Shown piece after piece: positions 53,007 through 62,468 of a stretch of 64,000 nucleotides of DNA (positions within the stretch are counted from its first letter, which is position 1; each line of letters starts with the position of its first letter). Both the position numbers and the translations under genes were made by a program. The stretch lies in assembly GCA_036925085.1 (NCBI GenBank), contig JAUPFP010000090.1:186001-250000 (forward strand), given 5' to 3'. Source of the stretch: Brachycybe producta. Lineage: Eukaryota > Arthropoda > Diplopoda > Playtdesmida > Andrognathidae. Below the pieces are notes generated by a model, which saw nothing but the letters and a program-made list of their open reading frames with translations, searched no databases and was not told the DNA's origin.

Positions 53007-53436
53007 ATAATGACATATGTTGCAATGGCTGCTTAAAAATAATTATAATGATAATTATAATTATATACAAATGGCTGCAAATGATTCACACGGAATAATA
53101 ATTTAAACTTGACCCTTTATTTTCGCCATTAATGAGTTCATAGCTCTTATAGTTTTTAAAAATATGTGTTTTATGAAAGACTGGATGATGGATCATGGTA
53201 GGGGGGGGGGGAACCTCCTATTTAAAAGAATTCCTTTTTCAGGAAGTGTTATTAAGTAAATCTACTAAAGGAATTGTTTGTAAATTGTATTTGTTTATGT
53301 ATATACAATAATGGTTATTTGCATATACATAAATAAAGTTTGTTGAAAATAAACAAAAACGCCTATTGTTTTGTTAGTTTGAATATATATGTAACTAAAA
53401 AAAAGTGCATTCTTTCAAAATGGAACACCTAAAACG
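53007..53436. other. AT-rich DNA, no gene seen
   Basis: TAATTATAA words near 53040-53070 and a G tract near 53202. Confidence 0.45.
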
Positions 53437-53881
53437 TACGGAACTCTATATAGGACATGGCGAGATTTTTATTTTAAAAATCTCGACATACCGACTTTTA
53501 TTCGGCCATGTTGTGCACACCATACTCTAATAATTAATTATTGCTGCTACAAGAGGGCGCTTGCAATAATTTTATTATTAGTGTATGGTGCTGCACAACA
53601 TGGCCGAATAAAAGTGATTAAAAGTCGACATGTCGAGGATAAAAGTCGACATGTCAAGGATAAAAGTCGACGTGTCTAGATTAAAAGTCGACGCGTCGAG
53701 ATCAAAAGTCGACATGTCGAGAGCAAAAGTCGACGTGTCGAGAGCAAAAGTCGACGTGTCGTGATCAAAAGTCGACGTGTCGTGATCAAAAGTCGACGTG
53801 TCGTTATTAAAGTCGAGATTCTAGAAAAAGTCGAAATGTCGATCAAAAAAAAATCGTGCATGTCCTTTACAGGGCTCCGTA
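53437..53881. mobile_element. Cgg-Q MITE copy 2 with ~9-unit internal array
   Basis: TACGGAACTCTATATAGGAC and GTCCTTTACAGGGCTCCGTA ends. The centre TTATTCGGCCATGTTGTGCA / ACAACATGGCCGAATAA surrounds CAAGAGGGCGCTTGC (AGAGGGCGC at 53552). The right arm holds about nine copies of a ~20-21-bp AAAAGTCGACATGTCGAGAT unit (53619-53840); the left arm holds one. Confidence 0.85.
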
Positions 53882-53984
53882 CTCCATACAAAAGAGTTAT
53901 TCTTCTTTCTATTTCAATAAATGGAAAAAGGAGAAGATGAATACAAGAGAGAAAAAAGGTTGAATTCATTGAAGCAGTATGTGC

Positions 53985-54040
53985 CACTGACCTCAGTCTA
54001 CTCAGGTAAACACATTACCTGAGTCGCCCTGAGGTCAGTG
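53985..54040. repeat. Double nested hairpin
   Basis: Outer CACTGACCTCAG (53985-53996) pairs perfectly with CTGAGGTCAGTG (54029-54040); inner ACTCAGGTAA (54000-54009) pairs with TTACCTGAGT (54015-54024). Confidence 0.85.
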
Positions 54041-55118
54041 AATGCTTTTTGAAGTGCATCGAAAGGAAAGTTGAAAAACAACTTTGAAAAAGTTATTTTT
54101 CATTCTTTTTCTATCTTTCTCTATGCTTTCTTTGGAAAATACTTTTTTTTTGTTGCAACTTTTTATTCTTAAAATTATTTGAAAGACAAAAAAAACATCT
54201 TCATAATGCTTTAAATAAATTATGAATATGGTTTGTTTTTTCAATTTGAATCTCCCAGTCTACTTAAGAAAATGTAAATTATATAAGGAAAATACAAAAA
54301 GTTCGCCCCTCACCCCTTCTGACATAAAAAAGAACTCTTGAATATTTTATTTTCTATTCAAATACTCATGAGGCACTCATGGGTATAGGTAGGGGCCGCG
54401 CACATGACAAGCGTCCCCACCTGGTAGCAAACCTATGTACTATCAAATGACATGGGGCGAATACGACTCATGACGTCATGAGCATCGATGTATCACATTA
54501 TATAATCGAAATATCGATGCTCTTGAGCAAGGAAGAGTGTAAAGGTAAATAAACCGACTATAATCGGCAGTAGCAAAACATTAAATTTGGTGCGAAAAAC
54601 TGTCCGAAATCTTGGCAAATTAATTAATTGCCAGAGAGCAGGTCAATGCATATCCTGCATTGAAAATTAATTAGTTCAATTACTGGTTTTTGCAATGAAG
54701 AATGAATTGCAATATTTTGTTTTCAAAATGATGCATTTGCACACTTTTTACTTTTCAAAAAAATCTTATTATTGGTAACTGAGATTATTGTAATTTAACC
54801 ATGTTCAAAAGTATAATATGGTGTATGACAGTACTTAAGTATGACAATGTCTACTAAACCCATATGTCTTCTAGCTTTGGAAATACATTATAGGCCTACC
54901 CAGAAGAAAGAAAGAAAAACAAAACAGTAACTGTCTCATATTGCCTCACTTTCCCCTACTTGAATTTCCAAATTTCACTTTGGTGCAAAGTTATTAGCAT
55001 AAATTATGAAAAAGTCACATGATCACCAAACTAAATTTCAGGGCTGTATTATCACTTGTATGTTAGAAGAAATGCTTTTTGAACTCTCCTTTTATTAAGT
55101 AAAGAATTAAGTGCAAGA
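54041..55118. other. AT-rich DNA, no gene seen
   Basis: AGCATCGATG...ATCGATGCT is an inverted pair at 54481-54521, and CATGACGTCATGAG (54470) is a CRE next to it. GCAAATTAATTAATTGCC is near 54615. No protein-like frame. Confidence 0.45.
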
Positions 55119-55652
55119 GTGCAACAACAAGACGAGAATTTGTATTATATTATTATTTTATGTTACATTTTTCTAAAAAAAAAAAAAAAAACAGAAAAGG
55201 AAATGTTTTTGCGAATACTGAAAAAGAATGAAAAATTTTATTTGACAGAAATTTCGTTTTTGTATGTTTTCAAAGTAAGTGGTGCATTTGTGTTCAATTT
55301 TATTGATAGAAACTATAAAAAAGTGCAGTTTTTCAGTTGTCTATTGGTTTTTACTAGAATGGAAATGGAACTATTACTACTGTATTCTACAGTATGTATA
55401 CATATGTGTCGTTCCCTCTGTTTTGAGTACCTGCAAGAGTTCCTAAAAGCTTACAAAAGAGATTGGGAATCCCTGAGCGCCCTTCTCCTCCTTTCACACT
55501 GTCACTATATTAGAAAAAAAGAGATCCTATCTAAAAGAAAAACTAAAAACATTCACTTTCATTTTAGGTCAATGTCCCTTAATATCAGAAGGAGAGGAGG
55601 TTTTTTTGTGTCTAGATTGCCTATCAGCTTTTGTACACTGACACATACATGA
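55119..55652 (+). other. Unrecognised 177-codon open frame
   Basis: The longest frame in the window not explained by a satellite or MITE. It begins MQQQDENLYYIIILCYIF, has a run of Lys, then LRILKKNEKFYLTEISFLY and EYLQEFLKAYKRDWESLSAL. No motif, signal peptide or family is recognised. A rough estimate for random AT-rich DNA makes such a length uncommon but not impossible given local A/T tracts. CAAAGTAAGTGG at 55270-55281 is a good donor-like site inside it. I give a low chance that it is a gene. Confidence 0.12.
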
Positions 55653-56009
55653 TTGAAGAAGGGAGGAAGCCCTCAGGGGGCTTCATTTCATGAGAGTGAA
55701 AAATAAGCTTCCATTTTGTACTATTTTAAGTATTTTTCAACTTAAGATTACTGGGTGGATTATTTAAATGAGCAGTAGCATTATATTTTTTTCTGTTTGT
55801 GCTAATTGGTACTCCATAGGGGGGGGGGTGTTGGTTTTTTGTTAGACCTGTCTATTTTCTCTATTGTAGTGCATTTTTATTTTGCCCTGCCCATTTTTCT
55901 TTGGCACTGCCCTTTTTTTCATTTGCATTATCCATTTTTATTTTGCCCTGCCCTTTCTGTGTTGCAGTGCCCTCTTTTTTATTTTATCCTGCCTTTTCCC
56001 ATTTTGTTT
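55653..56009. repeat. Degenerate ~25-35-bp repeat rich in TGCCC and TTTT
   Basis: CATTTTTATTTTGCCCTGCC, CATTTTTCTTTGGCACTGCC and similar units recur 5-6 times at 55865-56005. A G tract is at 55820. Confidence 0.55.
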
Positions 56010-56197
56010 ACAGGCAGTTCTGCCCAGCACTAAGATTTCGTTTGCCCCGCCCTTTTATTACAACCAGTTAGAAATTGACGTCTCTGACAAAAGAGGGGGG
56101 CTGTGACATCAGACCAAGTAACAAACCAATTAGAAATTGATGACGCTCATAAAAGGGCGGGGCAAACGAAATCTTAGTGCTGAGCAGAACTGCCTGT
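56010..56197 (+). mobile_element. PalB copy 3, full length
   Basis: ACAGGCAGTTCTGCCCAGCA and GCTGAGCAGAACTGCCTGT ends, flanks TTTTGTTT and GTTTGTTT (7 of 8). Core CCCCGCCC, CTGTGACATCAGACC, AACCAATTAGAAATTGATGA, AAGGGCGGGGC. Confidence 0.9.
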
Positions 56198-56446
56198 GTT
56201 TGTTTTGTGCTGTAAAATGCACGCACTTTAACACACAACACTAGGGAAACAAAATCCTTATTTAAAAAATCTAATCAATAGTCTTGAATGGACAAATAAT
56301 ATGAATTGGTTTAGGTTCTTTAGAATTACAGTAGTCGCACAGTAAATTTAAGCTTGTGACGTCATAGTTATTGACTAGAAATTTAGTTTTGTGTCATTTC
56401 CATATTTTCATCTGATAAAAAAAAGATGCTAGGAAAAAGTTCCTAA
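56198..56446. other. AT-rich spacer, no gene seen
   Basis: TTGTGACGTCATAG near 56355 is an isolated CRE. Confidence 0.4.
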
Positions 56447-56935
56447 AGCCCGTTTATACATCATCAATTATATCTTCAATAAATGTATAAATTAATTTAT
56501 AAATGCTACATTGTACGTGTATAATGACGTGAATGTTAAATTATTTGTTCAAAGTTAAATTAATTTAGAAGATGTTCTATTTTTTTTAAATGATCACATC
56601 TAGTAGAGTGCTTTTTCAGGATCAGCATCATTCTTATGTAATTTACAAAGCTATATAAGATACAAAGTTATAAAACATATTTAGCACACCTCCCCCCCAA
56701 TTCTCTTGCAGCTAGAAGGTCACAAGGTTAGATATATGATAAACTGTCACACTACGCACTGTTCTGCGCACATTTTTTTAGGTAAATAATGTTCGAATAC
56801 TTTTACAAGTGTATAACTGCCAATTGACACTTATAAATTAATTTATACATTTTATGTACCAAATCATTGACGAAAACATTCATCATTTAATTGACACAAA
56901 AACGCAAGTAAAAATTGTTGGCGTATAATGGGGCT
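56447..56935. mobile_element. Harbinger-like MITE Hb-5 with TAA duplication
   Basis: TAA at 56444-56446 and 56936-56938 flanks AGCCCGTTTATACATC and GGCGTATAATGGGGCT. Inner AAATTAATTTATAAATGC and ACTTATAAATTAATTTATAC are also mirrored. 489 bp, no transposase. Confidence 0.8.
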
Positions 56936-56938
56936 TAA

Positions 56939-57559
56939 TAGTTTATAATAATGTACACTTTTTCAATTAAACATTATGATGCGAAGCCTAATATTTTGAG
57001 TCAACTCCTCTGACGTCATAAGCTTCAACTTACAATGCTGGCAACTATAGTTTTTTTTAAAAAAAGGTAAAATATTCAACTTTAATAAAAGACACTGAGA
57101 ATTTTGTAAACAACTGTGTTGAACAACTTGAATGTTTATCTAGTAGTAGTAGACAAGACTTATAAAATGTAATTTACTTTTGTGAACAAGAAGAAAAAAA
57201 ACCCCTTTAATTGACATATGAATCTTTGTTGAAACAGGATATGGTACTATTATTATAAAGTTATAATTAACTTTATTTTTAAAAGTTAATGTTTTGAGTT
57301 ACATTACATTTTTTCTCATTATTAAATTTTTGTTGCCTTGTTTCTATGCAAAAAACGTTTTCAACAAGTTGTTGAATAGGCAGCGCCACCTAGTTGCTTG
57401 AATATGAATAAGGTTTTTTGTTTCGTTTTAATATTTTAGTCAGATAGTATTTCTTCATTATAAATTAATTTGAGATAGTGATGGGCCTTCGAATTAGTTG
57501 AGACATTCATTATTTCAATATATATTTTCAATATATATTTTCAATATATACATATATAT
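56939..57559. other. AT-rich DNA, no gene seen
   Basis: CTCTGACGTCATAAGC (57009) holds a CRE; GCGCCACCT at 57383-57391 is a CTCF-like core (CAACTAGGTGGCGCT on the minus strand). TTTTCAATATATA is tandemly repeated near 57523. Confidence 0.45.
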
Positions 57560-57663
57560 AATATACAGTGTGTCCCTAAAATATATAAAAATATATACAC
57601 ACTTTGGTTGTTAATAACTGCCATGTTTATTTTCTGAAATTAAATTTTATAATTAAAAGAAAA

Positions 57664-57879
57664 GAGTTGGAACACACAGGCGACTTTTGAAAGACTTTTC
57701 GATGACAAAATGAAGTCGAAAGTCGCTGGAGTGTCTTTGCAATGTATTTTTCTATGGAAAAACATCAACATTGGCAACACAGGCGACTTTTAACTGTGTG
57801 CCAAGATTGGCGTCTTCAACTTTATTTTGTTGCTGGAAAGTCTTTCAAAAGTCGCCCGCATGGTGGTTTTTTCTAACTC
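57664..57879. mobile_element. Inverted-repeat element AF
   Basis: GAGTTGGAACACACAGGCGA and GTTTTTTCTAACTC with CGACTTTTGAAAGACTTTTC and GAAAGTCTTTCAAAAGTCG arms. Confidence 0.75.
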
Positions 57880-57896
57880 TTGAACTCTAAATATAA

Positions 57897-58173
57897 TGCA
57901 TTATCACATGTGTTCAAAATGTCGTTCATTCTCATGAAGCTGGCATCGGCAAGAAACTGATCTACAAACATTAATTAACATATTTCTTCCAGTTTTGCAA
58001 CAATTTTCTTCGATTTCTTGTTATAATTGTTATAAATGCCAAGAAATTGAAGAGAATTGTTGCACAATTATAAGAGCTACATTAATAATATTGATGTTTG
58101 TAGATCAGTTTCTAACCATTGTTAGCAATGCCTTGACAAGAATGGCGGACATTTTGAATACTTGAGATAATGC
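57897..58173. mobile_element. Inverted-repeat element AG
   Basis: TGCATTATCACATGTGTTCA / TTGAATACTTGAGATAATGCA ends, AAACTGATCTACAAACAT and ATGTTTGTAGATCAGTTT further in, and AACAATTTTCTTCGATTTCT / AAATTGAAGAGAATTGTT at the centre. Confidence 0.75.
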
Positions 58174-58291
58174 AACATTTGCAATATAAAATACGTAATG
58201 CTTTTTTATATCGTCTTTAATGTAACACTTGCTCTTAATTATAAAATTATTAAATTAAATTTAAAAAAAAATAAACATGGCAGTTATTAAC

Positions 58292-58811
58292 GGAACAGAC
58301 TAATCGTCGTAGGTCACTAGGTGACCTACACTTCAGAACTGTAGGTCACTAAGTGACCTACACTTTTATATCAATAACTAGGTGGGCGTTACGTAACGTT
58401 AAATTAAGCTTGTTGCAGGGGGTCTGCGAGGACAGGCATTTAGAAATCTGTTTGAAATATCCCAGGATGCATTGAAAATACCCTCAATACACTTCACACA
58501 CATGTTGAAACAGGCATTTAGAAATCGGGAAGAACTTCAGGTGGCTCCACCCTTTTTATGACGACCGGCAACTTCTAATTGGTTTGTTGTGTGGTTCGAC
58601 ATTGAAAAGGGCGGAGCATGTGACGTCAGACTACATAACCAACCAATTAGAAGTTGCCAGTCGTCATGAAAAGGGAGGAGCCAACTGAAGTTCTTCCCGA
58701 TTTCTAAATGCCTGTGTCTGGGAGGCGCAGTCCCCAGAGTGATTTACAATTCTTTTTCAAATAGCTATCTGAAAGTGTAGGTCACTTAGTGACCTACAAT
58801 TAGTCTGTCCC
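58292..58811. mobile_element. Element N with 9-bp duplication GTTATTAAC
   Basis: GTTATTAAC at 58283-58291 and 58812-58820 flanks GGAACAGACTAAT and ATTAGTCTGTCCC. Subterminal TAGGTCACTAGGTGACCTA and TAGGTCACTAAGTGACCTA are perfect or near-perfect palindromes, with one more on the right. GTTAAATTAAGCTTGTTGC is shared with 62178-62468. GG ends plus a 9-bp duplication would fit Merlin; unproven. Confidence 0.75.
58432..58715 (+). mobile_element. PalA copy 16 with duplicated left terminus
   Basis: ACAGGCATTTAGAAATC occurs at 58432 and again at 58510, separated by ~60 bp of foreign DNA. The duplication TCTGCGAGG / TCTGGGAGG flanks the outer terminus (58423-58431) and the right end (58717-58725). 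CATGTGACGTCAGAC is intact. It is inserted in element N. Confidence 0.85.
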
Positions 58812-58850
58812 GTTATTAACAAGTGAAATTGTGATATACAGTTTTTGGCA

Positions 58851-59884
58851 CATGTTGTATTTATAGAAGAAAAAAATGATTGACAGTTTTTTTCTTATTA
58901 TTACTGAATTTTTATATTTGCTGATGAAAATAAAAGTGACGTTTTCCTATTATCATCATCCATTTGACGATATTTTTAAATTTAATATCTCGTTTTTTTT
59001 TAGTCAATTTCACTCACCAAAAAAAAAAATGAATGATTGAAATTTCTAAACTAAGAAGGGATTTTTGGTAAAGTGGTAGGACTTTTTGCAGACAGAAAAT
59101 TTCAAATTTTTCTACCACATTTTTATCTCTTTATTCTTTTAAAAAAAGGTGTTTTCTAAGTATATTCCTATATATAACATATAAATGTAATATATGTCGT
59201 GTAGATTGAGGTGAATTCAGAAGGGAGAAAAGAGGCTTTTGTTTGCAATTATACTCTCGAGAGCAATTTGCTTATGGAATGAACTTCTGATATGAAATGC
59301 AATGTGTCTTGATAGAAATGAGAGGTTGGGGACAAATGTGTGTATTTTTCTACTTTTCCATTGAATGAAACATTCCTTTTGAAACTCTTTTTATGTCTCT
59401 TGACTTTTACAAGTTTTAAATATATGCATATTTTTATACTAACAAAGTCCTCTTAAGAACCAACAACCCCTTTTGCTTTTTATATTACGGTTAAAGTTCT
59501 GAAATTGGCCACTAGGCAAAATTGTTACATAAAACTACTGGGAAATGAAAAAAAAGAAGAAGAAAAAAAAAGTTGTTTCTATTGAATAATGTGAGAATTT
59601 TAAGTGAATTAAATGTGGTTTCGTATAAGACTCTTATGTCAGTACTTTATAATTAAATAAAATATTTCATCTGTGTGTTTTTTAATGAGGTAACTTTTTT
59701 CTCTCAGTGTGTTCCTTTTTTTTCGTCTTCTTCATCTTCTTCTTAAGAAGTTCTATTCATTAAATATATCTCTAAAATGTACTAGGTTGGATTATCTGTT
59801 AAAATGTTCCGGGGCAAAAGGGGCAGGGCAAGTAAAAAAGGTGTTATATATTATAATGGGTGCATTTGGAAACTGAATACATTT
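58851..59884. other. AT-rich DNA, no gene seen
   Basis: A/T tracts and CTTCTTCATCTTCTTCTT near 59726. No frames or repeats recognised. Confidence 0.45.
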
Positions 59885-60255
59885 TCTTAATGCTATGCTG
59901 CGCTGTGAAGAATCTAGAAATTTCGTGTTGGACAGATATGCGGCGTCGTTTTCGAAACAGCGCCTCTAGTGGGAGTATAACAAATTAAATTTTTAACTGA
60001 TGTCGCGTTTAGGACGAGTTCATTTCGTAGCTATAGAGGGTGTATACTAGTTATATCTTAGACTATTACCTACCGGAAGGTAATAGTCTTCAGAGAAAAC
60101 AAAATGAGGCTTTGGCTAAGATTTTACATACAGAAAATACCACCAGACAGAGCTGGCCTCGCTTCCGCCTTAGAGTAGTAATCATTCAACGTCTTAACAT
60201 GGCGAATATAGGAAGTTGCCAGTTCAGAAAGGTACAGTAATAGTCTAAGATAGTA
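59885..60255. mobile_element. Inverted-repeat element G2 with central hairpin
   Basis: GAAATTTCGTGTTGGACAGA, CGTCGTTTTCGAAACAGCGC, GGACGAGTTCATTTCGTAGC and CCAGACAGAGCTGGC align with G1. AGACTATTACCT (60060-60071) pairs with AGGTAATAGTCT (60078-60089) where G1 has a different hairpin. Confidence 0.7.
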
Positions 60256-60517
60256 TTACCTCCTTCAGACTAGTGGTATCCAAAGTGGGGTACATGAGTC
60301 CATATGTGAGGAGGGGGGGGGAGGGGTATGCCAAGAAAACTTAATATTTTCTTTTTGTATTTTTTGTTTTATTAAATTATTAATGACAGAAAAAATAAGA
60401 AAATTAATTAAAGAATAACAAATATTAACTTGTATTTTTGTGCGCGGAATTGGTAGCGGCAGTGACGCTTTTGCGTACACGTAGAAGAGGCAGACAGCAA
60501 CGCTTACTATCTGAATA
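60256..60517. other. No gene seen
   Basis: A minus-strand frame (60265-60552) ends in the AB repeat and has no recognised domain. Confidence 0.4.
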
Positions 60518-60763
60518 CTAGTGGGGTAACCCGTCATAAATGACGGGAGCAAAATTCACAGGCAATTGTGCGCATGCGCGTCGTTTTTTCCTTTTTTTAC
60601 TCCTTTCAATTTCAGTCACCCCCTCCCACTTTTCTCTCTCTCCCCCCTTCTACACTTTCCGAAGGAAGAGTTCAACATATAGTTGACCTTGAGAAAAAAA
60701 AACGGTTCATTTATTCAAATTTATATAAATTCCGACGTGCTTCAATGGTTTTGTACAGTTACT

Positions 60764-60807
<44 letters not shown>

Positions 60808-60830
60808 CTGGGATATTATATATATAATTT
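60518..60830 (+). repeat. Dispersed repeat AB, copy 3
   Basis: ACTAGTGGGGTAACCCGTCA with the hairpin, CGCATGCGCGTCG, CATATAGTTGACCTTGAG and AATTCCGACGTGC, ending in a 40-bp (CA)n at 60765-60804 and GACCTGGGATATTATATA. The best match is copy 1. Confidence 0.8.
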
Positions 60831-61711
60831 TATTCAAACACTTCATAAGCAGCTTACTATTGTTTGGGTTCTTGGATCGGGAGAGCGCAGCATAAAGTTG
60901 TCCATGAGAAAAAAACGGTTCATTTAAATCTAAATAAATTCCGACGTGGGTAAACGTTTTTGTCCTTGTTTGTACAGCGTTATACACAATATAATATAAA
61001 ATGCATTTTTTTTCTACTATTTATAATCAGGAAAAAACTTAGAAATGAAATTTTAAAAATTAAAATTGAATCTTAAGGCAGAATCTTGCAGATCGGCGTG
61101 AGAGCAAACGGCTCTCTTAATTGTTATGCCACTGCTTCCTAATGTACCCAAACCTTTCAGTATCCAACCAGAAGAACAATATTAACTAACATCCAAAAAA
61201 TCTTGAATTAACAAATAAGAAAAAAGCTATTTCGAGATTGTGAGGACTTACAGACAGAGAGACATGTCTTGATAAAAAAATAAAGATCAACCCCTGTAAC
61301 TTGTGGTTTATTGATTTGCTTTTTTTTAAATACATAGCTTTCTATTTATTAATAACTTCATTTCACCTTACTTGAAGATTTTCTCTTTTTTTTGGTACAT
61401 TCTATTGACAGAACGAGAGAGAGGATCTATTTTTTTTTTCTTCTTGCAAAAAAATGACAATAGTTTTGCAAATTGCATATTTGCTGTCAAATCAATACTT
61501 TCTTCAATCTGTTTTATTTGTACTTATGTGCACGCACACACATAACAGACGCAGATCATTGGACCTACTTTCAAAGGTCCAAATTCAAGCTAAAGAATCT
61601 TAGCACTCCAACTTGAACTTGAACTCTCAGAATCAGGGTTCCAACACAAGATACAAACAACCTGTTTTACTTCGTACCCCTGAACAGCATTTTCTTACAA
61701 AACTTTACTAA
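60831..61711. other. AT-rich DNA, no gene seen
   Basis: GTTCATTTAAATCTAAATAA and ATTCCGACGTGGG (60915-60950) repeat a piece of AB. The remainder is unclassified. Confidence 0.45.
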
Positions 61712-61993
61712 AACCTCATTTCCACTACAAAATTTAACTGCAGTTACAGTAAAACGTTATCCACAGTTAATTTTGTAGTGGAATCAAATGTGGTTACATT
61801 AACCATGATTGAATTTCTCCGAACAATAGAGTTAACTCAACTGCATTGATAGACAAATGTGGTTAACCACCTTATTGAATTTGGTTAAATATGTCGTCAC
61901 TTCCTGTGTTCAAATAAATTTAGCCTACATGGCAGATAACCAGAGCACTCAATTGTTGTAACTGTAGTTAAATTTTGTAGTGAAAAGGAGGTA
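61712..61993. mobile_element. Harbinger-like MITE Hb-S2 with TAA duplication
   Basis: TAA at 61709-61711 and 61994-61996 flanks AACCTCATTTCCACTACAAA and TTTTGTAGTGAAAAGGAGGTA. GGTTAACC-type words inside. 282 bp. Confidence 0.8.
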
Positions 61994-62177
61994 TAAAGCC
62001 CCAAGCAACAGGGGCGTAGCTAGGCAACCGCAAGACCCGCAACTGCGGGGGAGGGGGGGAGAATCGCTCGCTTAATTCATTCAGTTAATTTCGAAAATAA
62101 ATCGACTTTCATTTAATATTTACTTTTAAAAACTACATACTTGCACCAGTAAATCTTCATAGAGATCAATGGGCACG

Positions 62178-62468
62178 GCGGAACAACGGTAGGAATAGTT
62201 AGAAAAATTGTAGGAACAGTCTGAAGGTTAGGTTTAGTTAAATTAAGCTTGTTGCCGGGTGGTTGGGGGTGCAGCCTCCAGTTTTTAAAGAATTATTAAA
62301 TCAAATTAGTCCATTGTTCGACTGTTTCCTAATTTGATAACGGGAAGAACCGTCGAAACAATGGACAAATTTGTTTTAATAATTCTTTCAAAACTGGGGG
62401 GCTGCGCCCCTCAGACCCTAACCTTTCCTAACCTTCTGACTGTTCCTACTCACCTACTGTTGTTCAGA
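62178..62468. mobile_element. Inverted-repeat element sharing a block with N
   Basis: GAACAACGGTAGG / CCTACTGTTGTTC outermost, then TAGGAACAGTCTGAAGGTTA / TAACCTTCTGACTGTTCCTA, then TGCAGCCTCCAGTTTTTAAA / TTTCAAAACTGGGGGGCTGC, then TTAGTCCATTGTT / AACAATGGACAAAT. A near-complete foldback. Confidence 0.75.

Larger units (their letters stand above)
57560..58850. mobile_element. Large outer inverted repeat enclosing three smaller elements
   Basis: GTTAATAACTGCCATGTTTA (57612) and AAACATGGCAGTTATTAAC (ending 58291) are inverted, with ACAGTGTGTCCC just outside on the left. It encloses 57664-57879 and 57897-58173, and element N (58292-58811) is inserted at the right arm. Confidence 0.6.

Noticed and set aside
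53676..53987. Frame with repeated TTRRLLI peptide
   Set aside because: Produced by the tandem array in Cgg-Q copy 2.
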